64,000 nucleotides of DNA, from NCBI GenBank assembly GCA_037783415.1, contig JAZGTN010000046.1, forward strand, positions 3,168,501 through 3,232,500, in the 5' to 3' direction. Source of the DNA: Leptasterias polaris (lineage: Eukaryota; Echinodermata; Asteroidea; Forcipulatida; Asteriidae). Under the pieces are notes generated by a model. That model did not search any database. It had not been told where the DNA came from and saw nothing but the letters and a program-made list of their open reading frames with translations. The number at the start of each line of letters is the position of its first letter. The stretch's first letter is position 1. Both the position numbers and the translations under genes were made by a program. Below, in pieces: positions 11,124-23,700 of this stretch.

Positions 11124-11831
11124 CATTATACCTGATGTGAATGAGCAATACAAATTGCTTTTCAGTTTAAGCAGTCAATCGTACTCGACAAAATCTGCAC
11201 CACACCTACAATTACCTTCACCTTTGCAGATTGGGTGTTTGCTGTATATAATCGCATAGGTTCATTGCACAGTCATACTACACTGAAAAAGCACACATTT
11301 TCAACAGTCTTCATTATTGGTTTTGAAGGAAACGGTTTGGATTGATGTATTTCCGTGTAACAAAATGACAATACATTTTGAAGAGTGACCGTCATCATTG
11401 AAGCCACATATGCAGTCGATTCTCGTTTGTCTTTCTGTATTTCCATCTCAAATCTGGTAAGTAATAGATTAGTTTAAGTAAAATAATAAGCGAAAAAAGA
11501 AATTTGTGGTTTACGTTTGGTGGTGGAAGTTTTGTGTGTCGGAGATATTGTAAGTTGAGAAGCCTTATTACAGTTTACTTCATGCGGGATTCTTTAATTT
11601 ATTGTAAAATGCGTAATGCGTGAGAACCTCAATTATTTTATTGTCGGAAAATCCGATACCATTGTAGAAAAGCTGTTGTATTATCCCCATTCCCAGGAAG
11701 TATTCCTATGAGAGCTATGTAAGCTCATCTTTAACAACAGAAGAAAAACATAACAAAATAGTTTTAGTGACAATCAATGCTGGAAGAGGAAAATGAGGGT
11801 GCCACGTCCCACTTCACCACCCCCTCCCCGA

Positions 11832-11832
<1 letters not shown>

Positions 11833-11864
<32 letters not shown>
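11833..11864 (+). repeat. (CA)n microsatellite
   Basis: Uninterrupted CA dinucleotides, 16 units. Confidence 0.98.
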
Positions 11865-11865
<1 letters not shown>

Positions 11866-11989
11866 GTTCGTAAGTTTTGTAAACCGAGAACATCTCTTTG
11901 TTCTCCCATTGTTTGGATCGGGGACCATTGCCCAACCGGGTACTCTTTTGTCCTCTCCTTTTAGAGGTCTCCGGTTTGAAAGTGTATAA

Positions 11990-12115
11990 TTATATTGTTT
12001 ATTTTAAAGTTATTGTATTGTCTAGGTTTTATAGTTTTATTGTAAGGCGCTTTGGGGAATTTAACAAAAGGCGCCATATAATTGCATTTTACTATTATAA
12101 TTATTATTAAATATC
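11990..12115 (+). mobile_element. Retroelement 3' tail
   Basis: 'gtaaggcgctttggggaa' and 'ggcgccatataat' followed by an (ATT)-rich end resemble the 3' ends shared by animal LINEs and their SINEs. There is no coding part. Confidence 0.35.
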
Positions 12116-13530
12116 ATTGGCAGTTTCTTGTTCTATTCCCTTTACTTTTCTGAACAAAAAAAACCTTGTGGAGTGTGTGTGTTTCGTTTTTCCCACAATC
12201 CACAACCCCTCACAAACACACCATAATTATTTTCTTCTTCCCTTGTTTTTCTTCTTCGGATATTCAATTATTGACCCGAACAACTTCTTAGCCCTGTTGT
12301 CCCTTCAAATTTTAGAGTCTAGCGTGATTGTCGTCGACGCTGACTATTGGTACGTAACCTATACAGTTATGTAGTGATGCATCTAAAAATGCAGAAACTT
12401 AGCTGTTTGATCGATGGCTACCATTAGGTGAGCAAAACTTTGAAGCATGTTTCACGGCAGGGTGTATTTTTGGTGATTACTCCACAAATAAATAACCATA
12501 AAAACTTACTTGGTAAAGAGCACAGGAGAGCTGTTAGAAACGACCCCTTTGAAGTGTTGTAGTTTTAGAGAAAGAGATAATTTTTACCCCAAAATTTGAA
12601 TCTGAGAAAGTCTTCAAGCATGAAGTCTTTCTCAGGCATCTGAGAGCAAAAAGTTATATGCAACAAGCGTGTTGTAGGGTTTTTGTGTTTTTTCTTTCAT
12701 TATTTTCTTGTTCTTAATGTTTACAAGCGCTGGTTAGACTGAACAGGACTTCCCCTTTACAATGTCAAATCCAGAAACAATCCAAGTACACTCTGAATAT
12801 AAAGCTATACTGAAAATCGTTAAGATTTTCAATAAATGTTTCCTACATCACAGTACATTCAAAGTTCCAACTCGACCTATGTTCAGGCCATGAAAACCGC
12901 CGTAGTTCAACTATTGACGACCAAGCTGTGTAAAATAAGTCGTATAAATTGCAGTAGAATGATGGTTGATGCTAAAAGCCCTGCAAGCGTTTGTGAAAAT
13001 TAAAATTATATATTAAGATAAGTTCTTGTGTACTCTTGTTATTAAATCAAAAACAACTTCGCGGTCATTCTGAAACACAAATGTCCAAACCAAAACAAAC
13101 CAAGTTTATTATGTTCGTGTTATATTTAGTCTCTTTTTGTAATATCGAAAGACAAAGTTAGGCTACATGAAAGTATAAAGTTGTGTTTTTAATGTCAATG
13201 CTATTGGCTAAAAACAAGATAAAGAGGAGGAAGTTTAACGGGAAATAATTTTCAATGATAAAAAAAAAGGGTACAATGAATGCCGGCGCTCCCAACATTT
13301 TTGTGTTTTTTCTTTCAATTCACGCATTGAGGCCTGTTCGGGTTTTCGCCCAATAACAAAGGAGAACTTCGTACCACATAACTATGAATGTATCTGAATA
13401 GATCAGGTTCAGACTTAAATACTGAAAGCTTTGCAGTCGTCAAACTGAATTATAGCTCACTGGAGGATTGCTCTCGACTCCGATTACAGCATTAAATTGT
13501 TCCTATTAATATCTCAACAGCAGAGTCGTC

Positions 13531-16500
13531 ATGTCATCTCATCAACATATCCTCGGATTGCCTTTATTGGTATTTGTTATTACCTGTCTCAGTACTGGTA
13601 AGTAAACGGTTTGTTGTTTACAAAAACGTTACATGTGGAAACTGTCTGTATTAAAATAAAACTAGATTTCTGAGAGGAATGTAGAAAAAAATATTAATCG
13701 AATCTTATAACGGTAAACTTAGTGAGTTTAAAAAAGAATATTGGTGTAGTCGAAGTTCAAGTTGGATATGGTGTCGGCGGTAGTTGCACAACAATCAGCT
13801 TTCAATGACAGCACTGTGGTAAGGGTCAAGTGTGAAATAAAATTGCTTCGAAATGTTTGACAACCAATTAATATTTGTTTGATTAAACGCAGAACAATTC
13901 ACTTCGGACACAGAATAAACTTAATTGTAAACCACTGTCAACAATTTTAATCAACTAAAGGTAAACTCAAAATCAACTAGAGTAAGGACAAATTGTCAAA
14001 TTGGTTGTGCACTTTAACTTTAAAGGAACATCTAGTATAAATCAGTCAAGAAAAGTAGATTTGAAATGAGAACCAAAGTCTACTGATTTTGGGCTATTCA
14101 CGTGCTGTTATCAGAATAATGCTCATTGTAACCCTCAATCCTCCTGGCCTCAATAGACCAATGGCTTAAGACGCACAGTGTTCACTTGTGGCACATGTTT
14201 TCGAATTATTTGCAAATAATATTGATGCGACCAATTTGGTGCACTTAAAATGTTGAAACGAAAGGTCAAAAGAACTTGCCAAAGTTGTACACGAATAATT
14301 CGTCATGATCTCTGGTCTACGATCGTCGGGGATCGAGAATTACAATTGTCACAACTACACCACACCATGCCCTATCAATGTAGTGTGGTTAACGCAGTCG
14401 ATGAGGGCGCTTCTCTTTTATAAAAACCTTCCATGGCCAAGTTTGCAGGGTCAGCTATATAAAGTAATGGATGACATTGCGAATAAATACAAATTAGTTT
14501 ACTACCCTACAGGTGTATCATTACTTGTAGCTAACATGTCTGTCAATTTGTTTCGGAAGCGTTAAAGGGACATGGAGATAATAAAACAGCCTTAATATCT
14601 CATAATCATGACTTAGTACAAGTCATAATTATGATTTATATACCATTATTAGCATACATCATAACTATAACTTTTTATGCTGATTAAGTCATATTTATGA
14701 GATTATATCTCAAGTCATAGTTAAATTGTAGCCCTACTAATTTATAATTAGGAAATAACGGTAATAATTATGACATAAATCTTTATTGGCAGATACTATG
14801 ATTTGTGTTTTCAATTTATATTTCAATGTTAACCGCTATACGTGGTTTGTGTTACAACAATTCATAAGAAAGGTGCAGTGTGTGAGGTTCATTGTAAATA
14901 ATGGCTCCCTTTTAGATTACAAGGGATCTATACATGCTCTGGCCTTTTATTCAACCTGCCAATTTATAGGTAGAAGTAAAGTTTGCACACAAAAAGGAAA
15001 TCAACCAACGAACATGGAAGCATACTCAATGACGTGAAAACTGATTGTAACCTGACGCTGCGCCACTACACTTTGTAGTGTTTGCACAGCATGTACACAA
15101 TCAGCTAGAGGGCTCAGAACAACCCATCGGATTTGTACAAATACTGCAAGATTGTTAAGAGGTGTCACAAAACAGGGCATCAGAAAGAGTTTCCTTGAGA
15201 TTTCAATTTCAAAGAATGGCAATCGATGATAGTGTAATTAAAATACATGGGGAAATGGGACAAAATCTTGGTGGCGCCCGCGCGATAATCTGTCTTGAAA
15301 TATTACCTTTAGTAAAGATACAAATTATTGAATATTTACTGAAAAGCAATGACAAACAGACGTTTGATTTACATAAATTTGTATGTGTTAAGAAAATTGA
15401 GTGTAAAAATAAAATCTGTTCAGTGTAGTGTTTTTATTTAGAGTCCGAAGACAATACAGGCTTGGCACCTTGTTCTGTGTTCATTAGATTAAATCTGCAT
15501 TGTTTTATTTCTCCATCCCAAGAAAATACTCAACCATAGGTTTCAGACGAAATAACAAACAACATTGCAGGTTGCTTTAAAATGTGCGCATGTTATTATC
15601 CATCTAGTCCAATGTGCAAGTCGGTTTTCTTCATCTCTGTTTTTACCATGTGCCTCACAAAACCGAAATTTAATCCTACTCACCAACCGACCCTTCTACT
15701 ATGACTGGTTTAAATCATAATCATTTAATGGAACATTTTCCTGGTCGCTCTCCACCACCCCAAAAGTTGAGCTGTCTTCCCGGCCCGTTGACTACTGAAA
15801 CAGAAAAGGCCACAAAAGGACCCTGCCTCGTAATTTGGCTCATCTTCATACGTTGCAGTACAGCATGTATTTGTTCCTTCCTCTATTGCAGTACTAAAAT
15901 AAAGCAAGTTTTTAAAAGCACATTTGCAGCGTTTCATCTACATTGGGCAGACTACTATCCAAGTTCCCTGTGCAAAGAGTGGGGTTTAAAACAGAAAAAC
16001 AACTAAAGACACACTACAATGGAAACTTGCAGAGAAAATTGAAACTTCTAATCTAAAAGAAGTTCGGTAAAAAAAAAAAATTAAAGCAAACATAAACATA
16101 CACAAACAAATTCTGAAGTGGTCCCAAGTTTACATTTTGATCATAAAAGAAACCTGAAATTAATAATGTTGTCTCTTATTTTGAATCCCATCGAATATCT
16201 GCGTGTTTAAGGAATTAGGCCTATATGTGATGATAGTGCAACCATGGAGGAAGGAAAATACACCTCCATTGACCATGTTGCAACTGTACAAGACATCATT
16301 ATAACCATTTCCGATCCGGAAATAAATACCTTCTTCAAGAATTGTAAAAAATCTCATCGCACCTTGGGGGACAGCTCATTCTCCGTTGCAGCACTACATC
16401 TCTGGAATCATCTTCCCCTTCACATTACCTTCAAAGCTATTCACTCATTCAAAAAAGTAACACACCTCATGTCAAAAGCATTGTGTTCTTCTTAAAACTG

Positions 16501-19500
16501 ATTAGTCTTTGTTTAAATTCCTTTCCCTTTTGTTTTCTTGTTTGATTGTTACTCAGCGCCTTGAGTACCTTTGGTGGATATGTGCGCTTTATCAGGCTTC
16601 GTTGTTATTTTTTTGTTTTGCACAATTGACCTCATGCACATGACGTCATTTAAGTAGAGCGCCCTCGGATGGTTTAAAAGAAGATAGCTCATTGGCCCAT
16701 TCTGTGCGCCGCGCATTTGTGCGTTTCGTGCATTGTTTCCTCTTCGTTTTACCTATGGCCTTGTCGCACAAGGCAATTTGCAGGCAAACAGACTGGCCCA
16801 ATTTCATAGAGCTGCTTAATAAGCACAAAAAGTAGCTGAGCGCAGCAATTTTACATTATTAAAAAAAACAGTTTCCAAGAATAAGATTACCAGCCAAAAT
16901 GCCATGTAACATGTACAATTTTTGACTGATATCTTGCACATTTTTGCTAAGCAGAACACTGTTAATAAATATTTTCTGCTTGAGCAGCTCTATGCATTCT
17001 TCAAAAAGAAAATTTATTCCCAGTCAATTTTCATAATATTTTCCTCCAAGACAGTAATTAGATACAGTTCAACAAGTTGCTCTTTAATATTGTTCATTTT
17101 GCATACAGTGCTTGCCTCATAGTTGTCTGTTATGTGACATGGCCCTAACATGGATGGCGTCAATGCAAAAGGCAGGGGAAGACTTGTAAGAAATAAGTAA
17201 ATAAATAATAACACGTAACAAAACATTATTAATACTAAACATAAGAATTACAATTGAATGTCGCCAGGTGTTGCTCTTGAACTGAACGGCAGTCTTACCA
17301 GCCAAAGCGGTACATATAGTGATCTATATTTATCTCGTTACGCCGTGGATGGGATTCTTTCTTCAACAGCCATCACACGTAAGTTTGTTCTAAATGTTAT
17401 GCAGGGAACCTTTTGTGATAACGAATCAGCATAAAGGATAATACAGAATCTTCTGGAAGTGTAAATTAATTAGCAATCCTTACCACAAACCTGTGAAAAT
17501 TTCTTCAAAATGTGGTGATCACATTAGCTTAATGAGGTACTTTGTAAACTTTCGAATCAGCAAGCTTTCTAAATATTAACAAATAAATCACCGAAATTAG
17601 ACTGTCCTTGAAAGGATTAAGCACGAAGTCAATAATGAGCAATAGATTTGTAGGATATCCACGGCAGAATTACATCCGATTAAAAAGTATTTTTACTTGC
17701 TGCTCATCTTGTTTAATTTAAGAGCTTACACATCCTCAAGGCACCATATAGATTAACGGTGAATTCAAAATAATTGACAAAAAGAATTCACTCATGCAAA
17801 GCTTAAAAGTTTACTAATATTGTAACGTTTTGTAGAAGTGTGTGTTTGCGGATCCATTTTGAAATATTTCTATCGAAGATGTATTTTGTGCTTGATTTAT
17901 AGTGCATGGTTGTGTATGTGAAAGGAATAAAGGCTGTTGTGATTTTCTTATTGTTTTCAATATGACCACTATAGTCACTCGAAAATATTCATAGCCAAGC
18001 GAAAGTGATATAAACACAAAGTAAATCCATTCATCTCAGACATGTGGTGGCTGGCATTGGACCATCGTTGCCTGTTGTATGGAATGAGAGGGCAGTCACA
18101 GGTGGGCTCAAAGGTTTCTTCCCTGCATGCCTTTCACCTCTGCTGACCCCGGTTGGGGGATTTCCCCCTTTGGAGTTTTCCCCCTTTGGGGTTTTCCTCC
18201 CACGTCCAAAATTGCATGAATTGTCTTCTTTTTCTCCAAAAGTACTTATGATGTTTTTATGGATTCGTTGACTGAATAAAAAGCTTCCGTAACTCCTTTT
18301 CCACATAAAGTTAATGAACAAATTGTTGACTGACTGACCATTAACCAAATGTACTCTTTTCAGTATGGGTACCCAACCCGTGGTGGAAAGTGAATCTTGG
18401 AGATACCTACTGCCTAAAGAAGATTACTCTGACACACAGACTTCGAGAATGTGAGTGATAGGGCCTTTAACATTAACAGTGGATCTAGCTACTCCAAGCT
18501 TTGGCTGTAGACGGTAAACGTCACGCGCGTGTATTCAAAAGTTGGGTGACGGCGTTAAAATTTAAAACCCTCAAACGAGGCACCTGTTTCGGCCGAACGT
18601 ATCTTTTTTATCAGGAACTGGAGTTCTTATCCGGTTAACATTGTAGGTAGTTTTTTTTAGTAAACTTAAACATCACCTTTTCAACTTAAACTGAATTGGC
18701 TTTGTCCTGGTTTCCATCCGTGTCTGTCTGCTTGTGGTGCTCGTCTGTTCGCTGTTCTTTGTTTGTGAGTCTACGTGTGTTTTTTGTCTTGGTTGCTGTT
18801 TTGGGGGTCGGAGTGACACACCTCTTTGGTGATAGTGTTTTATTTCACTTTTGTCTTTCTCCTAGGCAGCCCTTTTTTGTTTTGCCTGTTTACCCTGGTT
18901 TGGTCCAACTTCTATTTCCTTTGTTTTGTTGTGGTCCCTTTTTGTGTGTTCTCTCTTTGCCTTGTTTATTTTTTTCGTTTGCCTTTTCACTTAATTTCTA
19001 TCCATGCCGTATTTTGGGATGGGCGGTTTGTTATAATAAAGTATTATTTTATTATAACGTATATTGGGGACCTTCTTCCACATATAAGAGGGCTTGCTAG
19101 GGCTTAATCTCCCATTTTATAACCGCATAAATTGTCGGCAAGACATCAAAGGACTCCCAGCCAGTTTTTGAACAGATGTTTTCAATCATCTCTGGGCCCT
19201 CAGACTTATGGCGACTTAGCGCCCGACTTGTAGTGACATTGACATTAACCAGGTGGACACTTGTGTACAAACCAATGGGGAAATTTGTGTACATGCGCAA
19301 TGGAGTTTTTTTTTCTCACCCCGTCTGACCCAAGTCACCGACCCTTTTGATTGACACCCCTTTCAGACTATGGGTAATAGTACTAGTGAGGATATCATGG
19401 AGTATGGCATGGCTGGGATTTACCACGTAGGTGCTGTTATGTTTTTCGTGACTTGGAGAAGTCGCGACTTCCCACGTCACTCGTTTGGTGCGCGAATGTC

Positions 19501-20773
19501 AATGTTTTCTTTATCCAATGGTCCACAAAACGTTTAAGATTTCAACGGGCCCTTTCAGGTCTAATGCTTTGTTACGTAATTTTAGAGCCTCTTTTCTTTT
19601 GATAATTAGGGCCTAAACAATTTGCAATTCCCAGAATAAGTTGTTATTATTTCTTAGTGTGCTGTGTGCATGCCGTAACAGTAGGTCTATTTAAACAAAT
19701 ATATATTTTAAAAGCTCAGAATTGAACGGGATTCCGGGTCCCAGCTGGGGACCTGACCCATTTCCGGGTCAGACCTGGAAAGTGGTTAAAAACATGCCGC
19801 GGATTTAGTCCGGATTTTGTGTAATTTTGACGCAGATTCCGGTTCATACTGACCAAAATTGGGTTAGGAACAAAAGTCCCGGGTCCGGGTCAATTCTGAT
19901 ACCCTATTCCCGTAGCCACCGTCACATTAAGGCTTTCGAGCAAAGGCGCACCGTATATAACCGGATCATGATGCTATCATGGTATAACGTGATAGATCAC
20001 CAACACTAACAAGCGAGGCGGATTTGGATTGCAGAATACATAGCAGCTCCATTGGAGTGGCAAGGGCTGGAAGAAAAGTTGGATACACCTCGAAAGTATA
20101 ATACTTACATGTAAAGGTTCAGTTGTGAGATTCCGTGATTTTTGTAAAAAATATCGTTCGTCTGAAGGTCCATTTGCTTGGCTTCGGACTAGGAGTAGAG
20201 AGTGGGACTCGAGTCCGTTTTTGCTGCCACCGGTGGTCACAATGGATCCTCATCAGTTCTGCGCCACCAACCGGCTGAAAAGGTCTAATGGAGCTGCTAT
20301 GTATTCTGCAATCCAAATCCGCCTCGCTTGTTAGTGTTGGTGATCTATCACGTTATACCATGATAGCATCATGATCCGTTTATATACGGTGCGCCTTTGC
20401 TCGAAAGCCTTACTTATAAGTGACGGTGGCTACGAGACTAGGGTGATTCTGACGTAGCGGAGTGCTTATGGCATTTTCCCTTGACTTGTTGACTTTTGTT
20501 AAAATGTAGATTTCCACTATAATTTGGGAGCTGTATCACGAGCTGGTTTGAGTTCAGAACATCTCCAGAACGCAGTGATTGGATCTCCAGTAACCCAATC
20601 GCAATCTGTACAGGGAATGGCTGTTGATTTCACTGTAGACCCGATCGTCATCGCTCGCTACATGAGTTTTGACATTCCATCCGACGTAAATAGAGCCTTA
20701 ACGATCGCCGAGATCATGGTTGAAGAATTCACTGAAAGTGAAAGTGAAGACACTGGCAGTTTAATGTTAGCAG
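13531..20773 (+). CDS. Tie exons 1-4: signal peptide and galactose-binding (fucolectin-like) domain
   Basis: Residues 1-22 are a hydrophobic signal ([13 protein letters not shown]). Residues about 23-176 form a domain with hallmarks of the F5/8C/fucolectin fold: 'YAVDGILSS', '[19 protein letters not shown]' and the closing '[10 protein letters not shown]' then '[10 protein letters not shown]'. Exon 3 ends at the donor gtgagt (18451), and exon 4 follows the acceptor 'aatgtag'. Exons 2, 3 and 4 are each bounded by phase-1 introns, so they can be duplicated or skipped without shifting frame. Such domains bind fucosylated or other glycans in eel and horseshoe-crab lectins; binding here is not shown. 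The block matches copy A closely but lacks copy A's 1-base loss. Confidence 0.8.
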
Positions 20774-23700
20774 GTGAGTCGTAAGATTGGGTTAAAAACC
20801 TAACAATATGTTCCTTAATGTTTCCTGTTGTAACGACTGAAAACACATAGCGCGTCAAACAAGTTTGTTTACCCCTCACAAAAAAATAAGGTTATTATTC
20901 ACAACAAGCCTACATTTGTAATTGTAAAATTCACAAGTTGTTTTGGGGGCTCAGCAACTCTGTCGGTTGTGAATTCTTTGGGGACGTGTCTCAAACAGCA
21001 TGGGCTAAATTTGCCAATACTTGGCTCAAAGAAACAACTAACTCTGCCAGTAGCAACCAGCCAATACATAAAAAGTGCGTAAGAGCACACTTTATCGATT
21101 GCCGAAATCATTGTTGAAGAAATCGCTGAAAGTGAAAGTGAAGACCTTGAAGTTATAATATGCACCTTAATATTTCCTGTTTCAACGATTAAAAACATAC
21201 AGCACGTCAACAAAGTTTTGTAACCGCTCGCAAATTTGTTTTTGTTATTATTCACAACGAGGCGACATTGTAACAAGCACTTATTTGTCATGTTTGTGGG
21301 GCTCAGCAACTCTGTCTGTTGTGAACTCATGGGGGTTGTGTCTCATTCAATGGGTCAAGTTTGCCAATACTTGACTCAAAGAAACAACCAACTCTACACC
21401 CCCCCCCCCCCCCCCCAACAGAGTTGCTGAGCCCCCAAACAAGTAATAAATTGTCTCGTTAAGAGGACATAATAAGCTTTCCTTTTATCTGCCCGATCAT
21501 GGTATGAACAGTTTACCAATACTCAAAATGGAGCCTAGGTGATTGAAACAGTTTCCAAACTTGTTTAGTTGCTATGCTTTCCTTCTGTTTGGTCTATATA
21601 TAAACGTTTGCTATTGATGCTTGCTCTCGTCTCATTTATTTAACCTGTTGCCCTAAGTTTGTGTCACAGTTCCCTATTTGTTAGTCTCTTTTTGAATCAT
21701 GATGGTTTGTTTATTGAATGATCAGAACGTTACATTTAAATGACCAAATATTTCATTTGGACGTTACTGCCACACATGTAAGGAAGGGAAAACTTCATCG
21801 AACGAGGCACAAGTTGGTAATGAGAGTTGCATGACTGAAAAAAGAAAACCCCCAAAAAGTCTTATAAATTAGCACCTGAAACAGCGACAATGTGCTTCAG
21901 GGTGATTCAGTAAAACAAAGAGAACAAGAGAAGGTGAGCAATTATGGGCAGTTCAACGTCTTCATAAATAAACGTAGGAGCTTTTATTACACTCTCAAAA
22001 CTTCGGAGTCAGAATTGGTAATTTTTTTTATTTTACCTCGGATTCTGCATCAGTTTGACCCATTTCTGGGTAATTTTGACTCAGATTCCGGGTCATAATG
22101 ACCCAGAAATGGGTCCGGCTCCAGGGTACGCAGGAATCCGGGACAATTCTGACCGGATTTTTGTTTTTTAGTAGTTCTGCATCAATGAATATTTGTTGCT
22201 ATTGCAATTTTTATTTTTTCAATCAAAGATATTGGGTTGGATTTTACGCTTGTCACCAATATTCCTCTGATTGGTGAGACTGGGGACAACGAAGCAGCCA
22301 TTACAACGTATAAAGGATGCAGTGACTTGACGGCTAGTGTTTCATTTGGCAGACAGCTGACAACAGGAGGAATTAATACTCAACTTCCTACAGGATCCCG
22401 TGTAGTTGATGATCCTAAACTGGGTCGAGCAGCAAAATCATTGAAATTACCCGAGGCTGGTGGGATGGACAGGGTGGGTTTCTTCTACTCAGAGTTGTCT
22501 AAAGGTGGAAGGAGCACACGGGTACAGACAATACTGTTACACAAGGGCGGTAAGATAGGCCTGTTATTAGGTGTTCGTGCGATACATGCACGCCGAACAC
22601 CTCTTGATATTGTTCTGGGGTTGTTTCCTCTCCATCTTCTTCTTCTTCTTCCACTGAACTCTTCTCTACAGCATAACTCAAGATTGAAACTGAATTGAAC
22701 CTTGAAAACTATCAGACAATTGAACCTCAATAATAAAGACGGCACAGTTTTCATGACGTCATGATGACATCATCAGGTGTCAAATTACAAGGTTTTTTAA
22801 GTTGAAAAATGTTCATTTGCTGTTCACTGTATCTCATTGAATTTGAAAGCTATGATGTAGGCCTAGTTGGGCAAGACTGGGGCAACATTTGAAAAGTTAA
22901 CACCAAATTCGTATGACCTTTTCGCATTGAAATTCATTAGAAATTTTAACCTTAATATCAAGATGACACACACTTGATGATGTCATGATGACGTCATCGG
23001 GTATCAAACTACATTGAATTAAAGTTTAACACTTGAAAAAAAATCATAATTCATGAACCACTTAATGGATTTTTACAATCTACACATCATCAGACAGGTC
23101 ATTAAATGCTCGACAAACGCTAAGCAGCACAAAACCTCTTGACCTTGACTTCCGGTTCAAATCGGAAGTTGAAAATTTCATAATATATTATCTTATTCAT
23201 ATCTTTAAAACTACTGATCATTTCAGCATCACTTGTGTATCATGATGTAGAACGTTAAACCAGCTCAAATTTTTTAACAGAAATAACAGCATTTTGACCT
23301 TTACAACTGGTCGAAAAACTGGTAAAACATCAGTTGACCGTCATTGACGGTCAATGAGGGTCAATCTCCTGCACACTTGCATCGCACATGCGGTTTCGTT
23401 GACGTCCTAAACGCACTTGTGATTATTTTGCACGTATTTATGGTGGCCCTGAAGGGACATCGCACATCGCAAATATCTTTGCAAATATTTGCGATGTCGC
23501 AAATATTATCGCAAATATCTTTGCAAATATTTGCGACGTCGCAAATATTATCGCAAATATCTTTGCGATAATATTTGCGACGTCGCAAATATTATCGCAA
23601 ATATTATCAATAATATTTGCGACGTCGCAAATATTATCGCAAATATATTTGCGATAATATTTGCGACGTCGCAAATATTTGCAAAGATATTTGCGATAAT

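Larger units (their letters stand above)
8981..13530. other. Spacer between copy A and copy B
   Basis: No gene is supported here. It holds a MITE (9093), a segment duplicated at 40.4 kb (9396), a foldback element (10211), a CA microsatellite (11833), decayed MITE pieces (about 12480-12700, with 'ataaaaacttacttggtaa') and the duplicated 5' flank of the receptor (about 12716-13530). Confidence 0.6.
15802..17180. mobile_element. Composite insertion in copy B intron 1
   Basis: Copy A runs from 'gctgtcttcccgttgactt' to 'gcaagaaatacg' within a few bases (5608-5642). Copy B has about 1.4 kb more at the same place, made of a LINE 3' fragment (16240-16610), a MITE (16793-16994) and unassigned DNA. 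Confidence 0.6.

Noticed and set aside
18696..19107. Two overlapping hydrophobic open frames of 93-134 codons
   Set aside because: T-rich sequence inside a copy-B-only insertion; no recognisable domain and no conservation in copy A.
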